Below, piece after piece: positions 42,980-52,483 of a stretch of DNA of 64,000 nt. Made by a program: the position numbers and the translations under genes. Numbering within the stretch: position 1 is the stretch's first letter; each line of letters opens with the position of its first letter. The DNA is from Streptomyces canus (lineage in GTDB: Bacteria > Actinomycetota > Actinomycetes > Streptomycetales > Streptomycetaceae). The DNA is taken from contig NZ_JAUSYQ010000002.1 of the NCBI RefSeq assembly GCF_030816965.1, positions 3,319,001-3,383,000 of the forward strand, in the 5' to 3' direction. The notes beneath the pieces are model-generated. The model saw only the letters and a list, made by a program, of their open reading frames with translations. It searched no databases and was not told the DNA's origin.

Positions 42980-44245
42980 CTACGGGACGAGGCTGACGAG
43001 GGGAACGTGCGGGTCCGCCAGCGCCTCGGTGTCCACCTGAGCCCCGGAGCGGATCAGGCTCTGGATCGGCTCCGTGACGTCCCACACGTTGACGTTCATC
43101 CCGGCCAGCACACGGCCCTGCTTCACCCAGAAGGCGATGAACTCCCGCTTCCCGGCGTCTCCCCGGATCACCACTTCGTCGTACGTGCCCGGGGGCGCCC
43201 AGCCGCTGTACTCCATTCCCAGGTCGTACTGGTCGGAGAAGAAGTAGGGCACCCGGTCGTACGTCACCTGGCGGCCCAGCATCGCTCGCGCCGCCGCCGG
43301 GCCGCCGTTGAGCGCGTTGGCCCAGTGCTCGACGCGCAGCCGGTTGCCGAAGAGGGCGTGGTGGAAGGAGGCCACGTCGCCCGCCGCGTAGATGTCCGGG
43401 TCGGAGGTGCGCAGTTGTTCGTCCACGGCGACACCGCCGCCGTGCGCCCGGTCCGCCAGTTCGAGCCCGGCCGCCTCCGCGAGAGCCACGCGCGGGGCGG
43501 CGCCGACCGCCGCGAGGACGTCGTGCGCGGGATGCTCCTCGCCGTCGTCGGTACGGGCCGCGAGAACCATGCCGTCCTGCCCGACGATCTCCGTCAGTCT
43601 CGCGCCGAAGTGGAAGCGGACACCACGCTCGCGGTGCAGCTCGGCGAAGAGGTTGCCGAGCTCGGGGCCCAGGACCGAGTGCAGCGGGGTCGACAGGGGT
43701 TCGACGACGGTGACCTCCGCGCCGTACTCCCGGGCCGCCGCCGCGACCTCCAGGCCGATCCAGCCGGCGCCGGCGATCACGATGTGGCCGTTGTCCCTGC
43801 CCAGGGTGGCCAGGACGCCCTTGAGACGCTCGGCGTGGGCGAGGCGGCGCAGGTGATGGACGCCCGCGAGGTCGGTCCCCGGGATGTCCAGACGGCGCGG
43901 CTCCGCGCCCGTCGCCAGCAGCAGCTTGTCGTAGCGGACGACGGTGCCGTCCTCGCCGAAGCGGACCGTCTTCGCCGTACGGTCGATGGCGTCCACGGTC
44001 TCGCCGAGGTGCAGCTCGATGTCGTTTCGCGCGTACCAGGCGGGTTCGTGGACGAAGACGCTGTCGCGCTCCTCCTTGCCGAGGAGGTAGCCCTTGGAGA
44101 GCGGCGGGCGCTCGTAGGGGTGGTCGCGTTCGTCGCAGATCAGTATCACGCGGCCGGTGAAGCCCTCCGTGCGGAGCGTCTCGGCCGCCTTCGCGCCGGC
44201 AAGACCTCCTCCGACGATGACAAATGTCTGATCCGCGTCGACCAC
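42980..44245 (-). CDS. FAD-dependent NAD(P)H:ferredoxin/rubredoxin reductase-like protein
   Basis: 421 residues. FAD-binding FVIVGGGLAGAKAAETLR (about 8-25), substrate-face motif YERPPLSKGYL, NAD-binding IVIAGAGWIGLEVAAAAREY (about 150-170), and the second FAD motif TSDPDIYAAGDVASFHH, then a C-terminal reductase domain. It belongs to the family of flavoproteins that feed electrons to ferredoxins, often for P450 or dioxygenase systems; no ferredoxin is next to it. GTG start at 44245 with AGGAGG six bases upstream. Confidence 0.9.
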   Translation of the reverse strand: MVDADQTFVIVGGGLAGAKAAETLRTEGFTGRVILICDERDHPYERPPLSKGYLLGKEERDSVFVHEPAWYARNDIELHLGETVDAIDRTAKTVRFGEDGTVVRYDKLLLATGAEPRRLDIPGTDLAGVHHLRRLAHAERLKGVLATLGRDNGHIVIAGAGWIGLEVAAAAREYGAEVTVVEPLSTPLHSVLGPELGNLFAELHRERGVRFHFGARLTEIVGQDGMVLAARTDDGEEHPAHDVLAAVGAAPRVALAEAAGLELADRAHGGGVAVDEQLRTSDPDIYAAGDVASFHHALFGNRLRVEHWANALNGGPAAARAMLGRQVTYDRVPYFFSDQYDLGMEYSGWAPPGTYDEVVIRGDAGKREFIAFWVKQGRVLAGMNVNVWDVTEPIQSLIRSGAQVDTEALADPHVPLVSLVP

Positions 44246-44433
44246 TTGATGCCTCCTACGGGGGGTCTGGGGGGTGTCTCCCCAGAAAACACAGCGGGTG
44301 CCGCCACATGGGAGCGTCCCGCACGGAGTGTGATGGGGGAAGAGGGAGTGGCTCGATCAGGCCACGGAGGGTCACATTCGGTCTCGATCCATGTCACTCC
44401 CGTCTCCTCCACACAACAGGTGTCCCGCAAGCA

Positions 44434-45675
44434 TCACAGGTGTCCCGTGAGACGGGCGTGAAGCGAACGGGCGGACGCGTCGGTGAGGGACGCGATCTGG
44501 TCGACGATCACCCGCTTGCGCGCGCGGTCGTCGGGCGCGTCGTAGAACAGCGCGCGGAACTGGGGCTCGAGGCCGTCCGGGGCGCGGACGGTGAGCACGT
44601 CGGCCAGTTCGGCGACGACGATCCGCTGATCGGCCCGCAGCCGCTCCTGCTCGGCGCGCTGCATGACATACCGGTCGGCGACGGCCTTGAGGACCGCGCA
44701 CTCCAGGCGGGTCTCGTGCGGTACGACGAGTTCGGCGTCGTATCTCGTGAGTCTCCCGGTGCCGTACCGCTCGCGCGTGGCGGCTTCGGCGGACAGGCAG
44801 AAGCGGCCGATGAGCTGGCTGGTGGCGTCCTTGAGGCGGGCCTGCGCGACGGCCGCACCGTCGTAGCCGTGCGGCCACCAGGGCTGGTCCTGGAGGCGGT
44901 CGAGCGCTTCCGCGAGTTCCGCCGGGTCGGTGTCCGCGGGGACGTACCTGCCGAGGGCCACCTCGAAGACGGCCCGGCGTTCCGGTTCGGCGTGCAGGCA
45001 GTTGGGGTCGACGTGGCCCGCGTGCAGGCCGTCCTCGACGTCGTGGACCGAGTAGGCCACGTCATCGGCCCAGTCCATCACCTGGGCCTCGAAGGTGGTG
45101 CGGGTGCCCGGGGCGTCCTTGCGGATCCAGTCGAAGACGGGGCGGTCGTCCTCGTAGACGCCGAACTTCCGGGACGGGTGCGCTCCGCGGGGCCAGGGGT
45201 ACTTGGTGGCGGCGTCGAGGGTGGCTCTGGTGAGGTTCAGTCCCACCGATCCCTCGTCGGTGAAGCGTTTGGGCTCGATGCGGGTCAGGAGCCTCAGGGA
45301 CTGGGCGTTGCCCTCGAAGCCGCCGCAGTCGTCGGCGAACTCGTTCAGCGCCTGTTCGCCGTTGTGGCCGAACGGGGGGTGGCCGAGGTCGTGGGCCAGA
45401 CAGGCGGCCTCGACCAGGTCCGGGTCACAGCCGAGCGCTGCGCCGAGCTCACGGCCGACCTGGGCGCACTCAAGGGAGTGGGTGAGCCGGGTGCGGGGGC
45501 TGGCGTCCCAGGCGTGGCTGCGGGTTCCTGGTGTGACGACCTGTGTCTTGCCGGCGAGCCTTCTGAGCGCGGCGGAGTGGAGGATACGGGCACGGTCGCG
45601 CTGGAAGGCGGTGCGGCCGGGGCGTTTGTCGGGTTCTGGGGCCCAGCGTTCGGTTGACTGCAGGTCGTACGGCAT
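44434..45675 (-). CDS. dgt: Deoxyguanosinetriphosphate triphosphohydrolase-like protein
   Basis: 413 residues, HD-domain dNTPase. Metal ligands: His66 in [10 protein letters not shown], His95-Asp96 in [14 protein letters not shown], and Asp in [18 protein letters not shown]. It hydrolyses dGTP (and usually other dNTPs) to deoxynucleoside and triphosphate. Length is as expected for the Actinobacteria type. ATG at 45675. It lies between the flavoprotein and the sirohydrochlorin chelatase, all on the minus strand with gaps of 188 and 55 bp. Confidence 0.92.
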   Translation of the reverse strand: MPYDLQSTERWAPEPDKRPGRTAFQRDRARILHSAALRRLAGKTQVVTPGTRSHAWDASPRTRLTHSLECAQVGRELGAALGCDPDLVEAACLAHDLGHPPFGHNGEQALNEFADDCGGFEGNAQSLRLLTRIEPKRFTDEGSVGLNLTRATLDAATKYPWPRGAHPSRKFGVYEDDRPVFDWIRKDAPGTRTTFEAQVMDWADDVAYSVHDVEDGLHAGHVDPNCLHAEPERRAVFEVALGRYVPADTDPAELAEALDRLQDQPWWPHGYDGAAVAQARLKDATSQLIGRFCLSAEAATRERYGTGRLTRYDAELVVPHETRLECAVLKAVADRYVMQRAEQERLRADQRIVVAELADVLTVRAPDGLEPQFRALFYDAPDDRARKRVIVDQIASLTDASARSLHARLTGHL

Positions 45676-45730
45676 GTCTTGACAGTACGGGCAGGGGCTG
45701 ACATTTCGCCGGTACGTCCCCCGGGTGCTG

Positions 45731-46525
45731 TCACACGGCCAGTGCGGGGAGTTCCTGGCTGGTCGCGCCCCTTCGGCCCGTGACCTGGTCGTAGCGGTGC
45801 AGGATCAGGTCCGCCATCGCGGGGTGGGTGCCCAGGGGTGCCGAGGCGATCCACGGGGCCTTCTCCGCGCACTGGGTCGCGAACAGACCCGGGGCGGTGA
45901 AGTACGACGCCACCGCCACCCTGTCGCGACCTCGCGCCGCCAGGGCGCGGATCGCCGTGTCGACCGTCGGGGTCGCCGCGGAGGCGTAGGCCGGGACCAC
46001 CGGGACGCCCAGGCGGTCCGACAGAAGATGAGCCGTGCGGCGGGTGTCCACCGCCGAGTCGGGGTCGCGGGAGCCCGCCGCCGCAAGGACCACCGCGCCG
46101 GTACGGCGGGTCTCCTCGTTCGTGCTCCAGCCTGCCTCGATCAGGCGAGCGTGCAGGGTCTCCACAAGAAGGGGGTGCGGGCCCAGCGGGGCAGCCACGC
46201 GTGTGCGTGCCGCGGAGGCCGCCGCCATCTCCGGGATGTCGCGCTTCACGTGGTAGCCGCGGCTGAGCAACAGGGGGACCAGGACCGCCTCCGCCGTACC
46301 CAGGGACGCCAGCGTGTCCGGCAGCAGGGGCTCGTTCAGCTCGATGTGGCCCAGGTGCACCGGCAGGCCGGGGCGCTGCTCGCGGACCTGGTCCAGGAGC
46401 CTGTGGACCGTGTTCAGGGTGCGCGGGTCGCGGCTGCCGTGGGCGACCAGGACGAGCGCGGGCGGCTCGGGGCGGCGCCTGTCGTCGAGGGAGACGAGGC
46501 CGAGCTGGCTGCTGATCCGGTTCAT
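45731..46525 (-). CDS. Sirohydrochlorin chelatase (CbiX/SirB type)
   Basis: 264 residues with two repeated chelatase halves: [20 protein letters not shown] (active-site His) and [20 protein letters not shown] (second half, His replaced by Ala-Gly), as in long CbiX proteins. It inserts Fe2+ into sirohydrochlorin to give sirohaem, or Co2+ for B12. The nearby sirohaem nitrite reductase (59084-61678) makes the sirohaem role the likelier one. ATG at 46525 chosen; a GTG at 46555 is possible. A GlnR-like half-site pair lies 34 bp upstream. Confidence 0.85.
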   Translation of the reverse strand: MNRISSQLGLVSLDDRRRPEPPALVLVAHGSRDPRTLNTVHRLLDQVREQRPGLPVHLGHIELNEPLLPDTLASLGTAEAVLVPLLLSRGYHVKRDIPEMAAASAARTRVAAPLGPHPLLVETLHARLIEAGWSTNEETRRTGAVVLAAAGSRDPDSAVDTRRTAHLLSDRLGVPVVPAYASAATPTVDTAIRALAARGRDRVAVASYFTAPGLFATQCAEKAPWIASAPLGTHPAMADLILHRYDQVTGRRGATSQELPALAV

Positions 46526-46558
46526 GGAACGATGGTGACGGCCTGAGGTTGCCACCCC

Positions 46559-46574
46559 GTTTCACGGCAATAAC
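46559..46574 (-). promoter_or_regulatory. GlnR-like site before the chelatase gene
   Basis: On the minus strand GTTAT, six bases, GAAAC, with a GGAAA 11 bp further upstream. It fits the GTnAC-n6-GAAAC GlnR pattern with one mismatch. It would tie sirohaem supply to nitrogen control, as for nasA and nirB. Confidence 0.4.
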
Positions 46575-46738
46575 GCGTGCTTTCCGACGGTTCACCACGC
46601 GGGGTGTGGGGGTGTGAGGCTGCGTGACCTGGGCATTCTCGTCCGGCAGTGAGGCTGGTCACGCACCGGCGGGCGAACCGATCGGCCTGACAGCACGTCT
46701 CTGGTTGTCGAATGGCCGACCGGGGAGGGAGGCGTCCG

Positions 46739-47428
46739 ATGCGACTGCCGAAGGTGCGCAGACCGCGCCTGCCACGCACGCGTGCCGGGCGGCGCAGGCT
46801 CGTGCAGGCCGTGATGGCGGGGTGTGTGCTCGCGCTGCTGCCGTCGACCTGGATGTACGTCGTGACGGGTGACCGGCTGCGGACGACGGCCGATGTGCCG
46901 CGCACCGAGGTGGCCGTCGTCTTCGGTGCCGGGCTGTGGGACGGCGAGCCGTCGCCGTATCTCGCCCACCGGCTCGACGCGGCGGCGAGGCTGTACCGGG
47001 AGAACCGGATCGAGGTCGTCCTCGTCACCGGCGACAACAGCCGCGAGGACTACGACGAGCCCGACGCCATGCGCGCGTACCTGACACGGCACGGCGTTCC
47101 GGACACGCGGATCGTCAGCGACTACGCCGGTTTCGACACCTGGGACTCCTGCGTCCGCGCCAGGAAGATCTTCGGGGTCCACAAGGCGGTGCTCATCAGC
47201 CAGGGGTTCCACATCCGGCGGGCGGTCGCGCTCTGCCAGGCGGCGGGTGTCACGTCGTACGGCATCGGTGTCGACGCCAAGCACGACGCCACGTGGTACT
47301 ACGGCGGCACCCGGGAGCTCTTCGCGGCGGGCAAGGCGGCTGTGGACGTGGTGCTCCGGCCGGATCCGCGGTTCCTGGGGCCGAAGGAGCCGGGTGTGAC
47401 GGACGCGCTGGCCTCGGCCCGCCGCTGA
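46739..47428 (+). CDS. DUF218 family membrane protein (SanA/YdcF-like)
   Basis: 229 residues: one N-terminal membrane anchor (LVQAVMAGCVLALLPSTWMY) and a DUF218 domain with VAVVFGAGLWDGEPSPYLAH, VVLVTGDNSREDYDEPDAM, and HKAVLISQGFHIRRAVALCQ. SanA-like proteins influence envelope permeability to vancomycin-type drugs; the biochemical role is unknown. ATG at 46739 preceded by GGGAGGGAGG. It is divergent from the chelatase gene. Confidence 0.87.
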   Translation: MRLPKVRRPRLPRTRAGRRRLVQAVMAGCVLALLPSTWMYVVTGDRLRTTADVPRTEVAVVFGAGLWDGEPSPYLAHRLDAAARLYRENRIEVVLVTGDNSREDYDEPDAMRAYLTRHGVPDTRIVSDYAGFDTWDSCVRARKIFGVHKAVLISQGFHIRRAVALCQAAGVTSYGIGVDAKHDATWYYGGTRELFAAGKAAVDVVLRPDPRFLGPKEPGVTDALASARR

Positions 47429-47654
47429 GGCCGACGGGTACTCGGCGCCGCCACCGGACAGGTGCGGAGCTTCCTGCGCCGGTACTGAAGTACGCCCTCG
47501 CGGACCGGACGGGTGGCGAGGGCAACGGACGCACCACATGTGGCGTCTTTCACATCGCACGCAACATCCGTACCGCCCTGCGTCGACTCCCAGGTGGACG
47601 AGTGTGCGCCTCACCGCTCCTGGGCGCCGATCGGGAGGTCGCCGTCTTGGCCGC

Positions 47655-47692
47655 GTAACACGGAGCCGTTCCCGGCGTAACACGGCGGAAGC
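47655..47692 (+). promoter_or_regulatory. GlnR-like box before nasA
   Basis: GTAAC (47655-47659), six bases, CCGTT, six bases, GTAAC (47677-47681), six bases, GAAGC (47688-47692). The two a-type half-sites are perfect and 22 bp apart; the b-type sites are degenerate. The 11-bp register is that of GlnR boxes. The rest of the gap 47429-47704 shows nothing else. Confidence 0.6.
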
Positions 47693-47704
47693 ACGCTGAA
47701 AGGC

Positions 47705-49786
47705 ATGCAGAACTCCGCGACGCCCACGCACTGCCCGTACTGCGCCCTGCAATGCGGCATGAACCTGACCCCCGCTCCGGACGGGACCGTCGAGGTGAGC
47801 GAGCGCGCGGACTTCCCGGTGAACCGGGGGGCGCTGTGCGGCAAGGGCCGTACGGCACCCGCGGTGCTCTCGTCCCGGGTGCGCCTGACCTCCCCGTTGG
47901 TGCGCTCCGGGGGCACGCTCGTGCCCGCCGGCTGGGACGAGGCACTGGACCGGATCGCCGAGGCGCTGTCCCGCACGCGCGCGGAGCATGGCCCGGACGC
48001 GTGCGGGGTCTTCGGCGGGGGCGGCCTGACGAACGAGAAGGCGTACACACTCGGCAAGTTCGCGCGGGTCGTCCTCGGCACCTCGCAGATCGACTACAAC
48101 GGGCGCTTCTGCATGTCGTCCGCCGCGGCCGGCGGCATGAAGGCCTTCGGCCTGGACCGGGGGCTGCCCTTCCCGCTGGAGGACATCCCGAAGTCCGGCT
48201 GCGTGATCCTCGTCGGCTCGAACCTCGCCGAGACCATGCCGCCGGCCTTGCGGTTCTTCACCGAACTGAGGGAGAACGGCGGCACGTTGATCGTCATCGA
48301 CCCGCGCCGCACCAAGACCGCCGAACAGGCCGACCTGCATCTGATGCCCCGGCCGGGGACGGACCTCGCGCTGGCGCTCGGTCTGCTGCACCTGGTCGTC
48401 GCCGAGGGGCTGGTCGACGAGGAGTATGTCCGTGAGCGCACGGCCGGCTGGGAGGAGGCGCGGGCCGCCGCGATGGCCCACTGGCCGGAGTACGTGGAGC
48501 GGATCACCGGCGTTCCGGTGCCCCAGCTCCGGGAGACCGTACGGCTGTTCTGCGAGCCCGAGTCCGCGATGGTGCTCACCGCGCGCGGGCCCGAGCAGCA
48601 GTCCAAGGGCACCGACACCGTGAGCGCGTGGATCAACCTGTGCCTGGCGACCGGCCGCGCGGGGCGTCCGCTGTCCGGGTACGGCTGTCTGACCGGGCAG
48701 GGCAACGGACAGGGCGGGCGCGAACACGGCCAGAAGGCCGACCAGTTGCCCGGCTACCGCAAGCTGGACGACCCGGCGGCGCGGGCGCATGTCGCCGAGG
48801 TGTGGGGCGTGGACCCCGACTCGCTCCCCGGACCGGGGCGCAGCGCCTACGAGTTGCTCGACGCGCTCGGCACGGACATCAAGTCGCTGCTGTTGATGGG
48901 TTCCAACCCGGTGGTGTCGGCGCCGCACGCCGCGCACATCGAGGAACGCATCAAGTCCCTGGACTTCCTTGCCGTCTGTGACGTCGTCCTCTCGGAGACG
49001 GCCGCCCTCGCGGACGTGGTCCTGCCGGTCACGCAGTGGGCCGAGGAGACGGGCACGACGACCAACCTGGAGGGACGGGTGCTGCTGCGCCGTCAGGCGA
49101 TCACGCCGCCGGACGGCATCCGCAGCGACCTGGAGGTCATGCACGAACTCGCCGACCGCCTCGGGGTGGAGAAGGGGTTCCCGACCGACCCCGAGGAGGT
49201 CTTCGAGGAGCTGCGCCGGGCGAGCGCGGGCGGCCCCGCCGACTACTCCGGGATCACCTACCGGCGGCTGGCGGAGGAGAACGGGGTGTTCTGGCCGTGT
49301 CCGACGGAGGACACGGTGGTGCATCCCGGCACCCCGCGCCTCTTCCTGGACCGCTTCGCCACCCCCGACGGCCGGGCCCGCTTCGTCCCCGTCTCGCACC
49401 GGGCGATCGCGGAGGAGCCCGACGAGGAGTACCCGGTGCTGCTGACGACCGGCCGGGTCGTGGCGCAGTACCAGTCCGGGGCGCAGACCCGCCGGGTGGA
49501 CGAGCTGAACGCCGCCGCGCCGGGGCCGTTCGTGGAGCTGCACCCGCGGCTCGCGGAGCGGCTCGGGGCGGCCGAGGGCGACCCGGTCGCCGTGGTCTCA
49601 CGGCGCGGGCGGGCCGTGGCACCGGCCCGCATCACGCTCGGCATCCGCCCGGACACCGTCTTCATGCCCTTCCACTGGTACGGCGAGGGCCGCGCCAACA
49701 CCCTCACCAACCCGGCGCTGGACCCGACGTCCCGGATGCCGGAGTTCAAGGCGTGCGCGGTGCGGGTGGAGGCCGTGGAGCGGTAG
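47705..49786 (+). CDS. nasA: Assimilatory nitrate reductase, catalytic subunit
   Basis: 693 residues, molybdopterin oxidoreductase. [4Fe-4S] ligands Cys10, Cys13, Cys17 (CPYCALQC) and Cys45 (GALCGKG), the MGD-binding domain (NGRFCMSSAAAGGMKAFGLD; GSNLAETMPPALRFF; LTGQGNGQGGREHGQKADQL) and C-terminal molydopterin dinucleotide-binding domain (FMPFHWYGEGRANTLTNPAL). It reduces nitrate to nitrite in the cytoplasm; the nitrite goes to the NirB/NirD proteins 8-12 kb away. The Streptomyces type is short, with no C-terminal 2Fe-2S domain. ATG at 47705. A GlnR-like box 12 bp upstream indicates nitrogen control. Confidence 0.92.
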   Translation: MQNSATPTHCPYCALQCGMNLTPAPDGTVEVSERADFPVNRGALCGKGRTAPAVLSSRVRLTSPLVRSGGTLVPAGWDEALDRIAEALSRTRAEHGPDACGVFGGGGLTNEKAYTLGKFARVVLGTSQIDYNGRFCMSSAAAGGMKAFGLDRGLPFPLEDIPKSGCVILVGSNLAETMPPALRFFTELRENGGTLIVIDPRRTKTAEQADLHLMPRPGTDLALALGLLHLVVAEGLVDEEYVRERTAGWEEARAAAMAHWPEYVERITGVPVPQLRETVRLFCEPESAMVLTARGPEQQSKGTDTVSAWINLCLATGRAGRPLSGYGCLTGQGNGQGGREHGQKADQLPGYRKLDDPAARAHVAEVWGVDPDSLPGPGRSAYELLDALGTDIKSLLLMGSNPVVSAPHAAHIEERIKSLDFLAVCDVVLSETAALADVVLPVTQWAEETGTTTNLEGRVLLRRQAITPPDGIRSDLEVMHELADRLGVEKGFPTDPEEVFEELRRASAGGPADYSGITYRRLAEENGVFWPCPTEDTVVHPGTPRLFLDRFATPDGRARFVPVSHRAIAEEPDEEYPVLLTTGRVVAQYQSGAQTRRVDELNAAAPGPFVELHPRLAERLGAAEGDPVAVVSRRGRAVAPARITLGIRPDTVFMPFHWYGEGRANTLTNPALDPTSRMPEFKACAVRVEAVER

Positions 49787-49787
49787 C

Positions 49788-50207
49788 TCACCCGAGCAGC
49801 CAGTCGCCGCTCTCGATCAGCTTGCCGCGGGTGCGCAGACGGGCGGCGACGGGGGGAGCCGCTACATAGACCCAGGCACGCACCGACGTGCCGTCGGCCG
49901 TGCGCATCACCTCGCGGGCGACACGTTCGTACAGGTTGCGCGGGTCTCCCGGGGTGTACTCCTCCAACTCGTCGAGGGCGGCGAGCAGTTCGGCGTAGAC
50001 GTCGTCCCGTGGGGTGACGAGTTCCCCCATGACCTCGCCCCCGGTCTCCTCGACGGCGTACGGATAGCCGGGGCCGTCGTAGAGCAGCGCGCCGGTGAGT
50101 CGGCCCGGCTCCTCGGAGCGGATACGGCCGCGCAGGAAGAGGTCGTGGTTGGCCTCGCCGGGGCGGAGGGTGCCGTAGACGAAGAACGGGAGTCTCGCAG
50201 GGGTCAC
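49788..50207 (-). CDS. Gamma-glutamylcyclotransferase-like (GGCT fold) protein
   Basis: 139 residues. FFVYGTLRPGEANHD is the substrate-binding YGSL-like loop and the Glu in ALDELEEYTPGDP is the expected catalytic acid, both as in the GGCT/AIG2 fold. The family turns gamma-glutamyl amines or peptides into 5-oxoproline. GTG start at 50207 with GAGGAGAG upstream. Its stop lies one base from the stop of nasA, so the genes converge without spare sequence. Confidence 0.85.
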   Translation of the reverse strand: MTPARLPFFVYGTLRPGEANHDLFLRGRIRSEEPGRLTGALLYDGPGYPYAVEETGGEVMGELVTPRDDVYAELLAALDELEEYTPGDPRNLYERVAREVMRTADGTSVRAWVYVAAPPVAARLRTRGKLIESGDWLLG

Positions 50208-50336
50208 AGAAACGATTCTCTCCTCTCACAAACCTGCACGTGACGGGGTATGGACACGGCTTGTCATGACCTCTTAAATCTTCGTCAACGTCCGCGCCAC
50301 CCCACGCGCCGCGTTGGCGCCTTTCAGAGGAGACCG

Positions 50337-51983
50337 ATGAGTCGGATACGGCCGTACGTCCGAGGTGCCCGTTCCCGCCGTCTCGCCACCGCCGGAGTCG
50401 CCGCCACCCTGCTGGCCGCCGCCCTCTCCCCCGCCGCCGGTGCGGCCGACAGACCGACCAGGGCCACCGCGCTCGAGAACGCCGCCTCCGTCCTGGCCGA
50501 CCGGGCCTCGGCGCTGGGCCTCACCTCCGCCCAGGCCACGAAGGTCCGTGACGTGATCGTCGACGCCGACGGCACCCAGCACGTCCGCTACGACCGCACC
50601 TACCGCCAACTGCCCGTACTGGGCGGCGACTTCGTGGTCCACCTCGCGCCGAACGGGGCGTACAAGAGCTCCTCGCGCGCCACGAGGAGCGCGATATCCC
50701 TCGCCAGCGTCACCCCGGTCCTGTCCGCCCCGAAGGCGGCCGACCTCGCGGCGAACGCCCTCAAGGCCGCCAACCTCGGCGAGACGCTGAAGAAGCTGAC
50801 CGCCAAGCCGCAGCTGGTCGTCGACGCCCTGCACGGAGCGCCGAAGCTGGCCTGGCAGACGAACGCCGCCGCACAGGACTCCCTCGGCAACCCGGTGGCG
50901 CGGACGGTGCTCACCGACGCGCGGACGGGCGCGCAGATCGACGCGTGGGACAGCATCGAGCAGGCGGCCGGCGACGGCAAGTCGCTGTACAGCGGGACGG
51001 TTTCGCTGCAGACGACGCAGTCGGGGTCGACGTACCAGCTGAAGGACGCGACCCGCGGGAACACCTACACCGGCGACGCGGCCAACAAGACCGACCTGTG
51101 CTTCCTGACCATCTGCCTCAGCCGGGCGCCGTCGACCGTGTTCACCGACGCCGACAACCACTGGGGGACGGGGGCGACTTCGGACCGGGCCACGGCGGCG
51201 GTGGACGCGCAGTACGGCACCGACGTCACCTGGGACTACTACAAGAACGTCCACGGCAGGAACGGCATCGGCGGAGACGGCAAGGGCTCCTACAACCGCG
51301 TCCACTACGGCACGAACTACAACAACGCCTTCTGGGACGACAGTTGCTTCTGCATGACGTACGGCGACGGTGACGGGACCCAGCTCGGTCCGCTGGTGTC
51401 GCTGGACGTGGCGGGCCACGAGATGTCCCACGGCGTGACCTCGAAGACGGCGGCGCTGACCTACTCGGGCGAGTCTGGCGGCCTCAACGAGGCGACCTCC
51501 GACATCTTCGGTACTCTGGTGGAGTTCTACGCGGGCAACTCCTCGGACACCGGCGACTATCTGATCGGCGAGAAGATCGTCCGCTCCGGCTTCGGACGCG
51601 ACGCCCTGCGCTACATGGACAAGCCCTCCAAGGACGGCAGCTCCGCCGACTCCTGGAGCAGCTCGGTCGGCAACCTCGACGTCCACTACTCCTCCGGCGT
51701 CGCGAACCACTTCGCGTATCTGCTGGCGGAGGGCAGCGGCGCCAAGACGATCAACGGCGTCAGCTACAACTCCCCCACCTCCAACGGCTCCACGGTCACC
51801 GGCATCGGCCGCGACAAGCTGGGCGCCATCTGGTACCGGGCGCTGACGGTCTACATGACATCCTCGACCAACTACGCGGGGGCGCGGACGGCCACACTGA
51901 ACGCGGCGAAGGATCTGTACGGCGCGGGCAGCACGGAGTACAACGCGGTGGCGGCGGCCTGGAGCGCGGTGAACGTGAACTGA
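50337..51983 (+). CDS. Secreted M4-family (thermolysin-like) metalloprotease
   Basis: 548 residues. Signal peptide to about residue 37 (SPAAGAAD), an FTP/PepSY-like propeptide (about 40-200, with VIVDADGTQHVRYDRTYR), then the M4 catalytic domain: zinc motif HEMSH (His361, Glu362, His365) with third ligand Glu385 in GGLNEATSD, and the C-terminal alpha domain with VHYSSGVANHFAYLL (active-site His). Cys pairs (LCFLTICL, SCFCMTYG) are extra to thermolysin. A secreted neutral protease activated by propeptide removal. ATG at 50337 follows GAGGAG. Confidence 0.93.
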   Translation: MSRIRPYVRGARSRRLATAGVAATLLAAALSPAAGAADRPTRATALENAASVLADRASALGLTSAQATKVRDVIVDADGTQHVRYDRTYRQLPVLGGDFVVHLAPNGAYKSSSRATRSAISLASVTPVLSAPKAADLAANALKAANLGETLKKLTAKPQLVVDALHGAPKLAWQTNAAAQDSLGNPVARTVLTDARTGAQIDAWDSIEQAAGDGKSLYSGTVSLQTTQSGSTYQLKDATRGNTYTGDAANKTDLCFLTICLSRAPSTVFTDADNHWGTGATSDRATAAVDAQYGTDVTWDYYKNVHGRNGIGGDGKGSYNRVHYGTNYNNAFWDDSCFCMTYGDGDGTQLGPLVSLDVAGHEMSHGVTSKTAALTYSGESGGLNEATSDIFGTLVEFYAGNSSDTGDYLIGEKIVRSGFGRDALRYMDKPSKDGSSADSWSSSVGNLDVHYSSGVANHFAYLLAEGSGAKTINGVSYNSPTSNGSTVTGIGRDKLGAIWYRALTVYMTSSTNYAGARTATLNAAKDLYGAGSTEYNAVAAAWSAVNVN

Positions 51984-52059
51984 CGTTCACCGGTCCCCTG
52001 AGTGTGACGCGGCCGCCTCGGGTTCCGGGGCGGCCGTACCCGTGGGACGAGGAGGGCAC

Positions 52060-52407
52060 GTGGGCGAGGACGATCCGCACATCCATGTCGAGGTGAAGGT
52101 GGTCCGCGGCGAGGCCGCCGTCCGCAACATGCTCGCGGCCACGTTCGGCCTGGCCGGGGACCTGCCGAGCGTCGTCCCCACCGGGTGCGGGCTGCGGGTG
52201 CCGTACGCCATGACCTCGCCGCGACCGGACCACGTGACGTGCCTGCCCTGCCGGGAGCACGCCCGCTCGGAGCATCTTCGCTTCGCCGACGAGATCGAGC
52301 GCATCGGCGGCCTGCCGGGTTCTTCCGTCACCCCGGCCGAGGCGAGGCGGGTCGCCGAGCGGCACCGCGCGCTCGCGCAGGGGTTCGCCTCCGGCACCGC
52401 GGGCTGA
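52060..52407 (+). CDS. Small protein, unknown function
   Basis: 115 residues. Features: MGEDDPHIHVEVKVVRGEAA at the N-terminus, a central CGLRVPYAMTSPRP and DHVTCLPCREHARSEH with a C-x2-C pair that could bind zinc, and a helical C-terminus. I do not recognise the family; it has the look of a conserved Streptomyces hypothetical. GTG at 52060 follows GAGGAGGG; a GTG at 52042 is in frame. Confidence 0.6.
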   Translation: MGEDDPHIHVEVKVVRGEAAVRNMLAATFGLAGDLPSVVPTGCGLRVPYAMTSPRPDHVTCLPCREHARSEHLRFADEIERIGGLPGSSVTPAEARRVAERHRALAQGFASGTAG

Positions 52408-52483
52408 CGAAAAGCGATGGCGTCGGCGCCGGACGCGCGGATACGCTCCATCGCCGCCGTCCGCCCCTCTCCCCCGGAGTCCC

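Noticed and set aside
46592..49543. 983-codon minus-strand open frame across the DUF218 and nasA genes
   Set aside because: Both plus-strand genes show clear family motifs throughout; the antisense frame is His/Arg/Gly-rich and stays open because of GC content.
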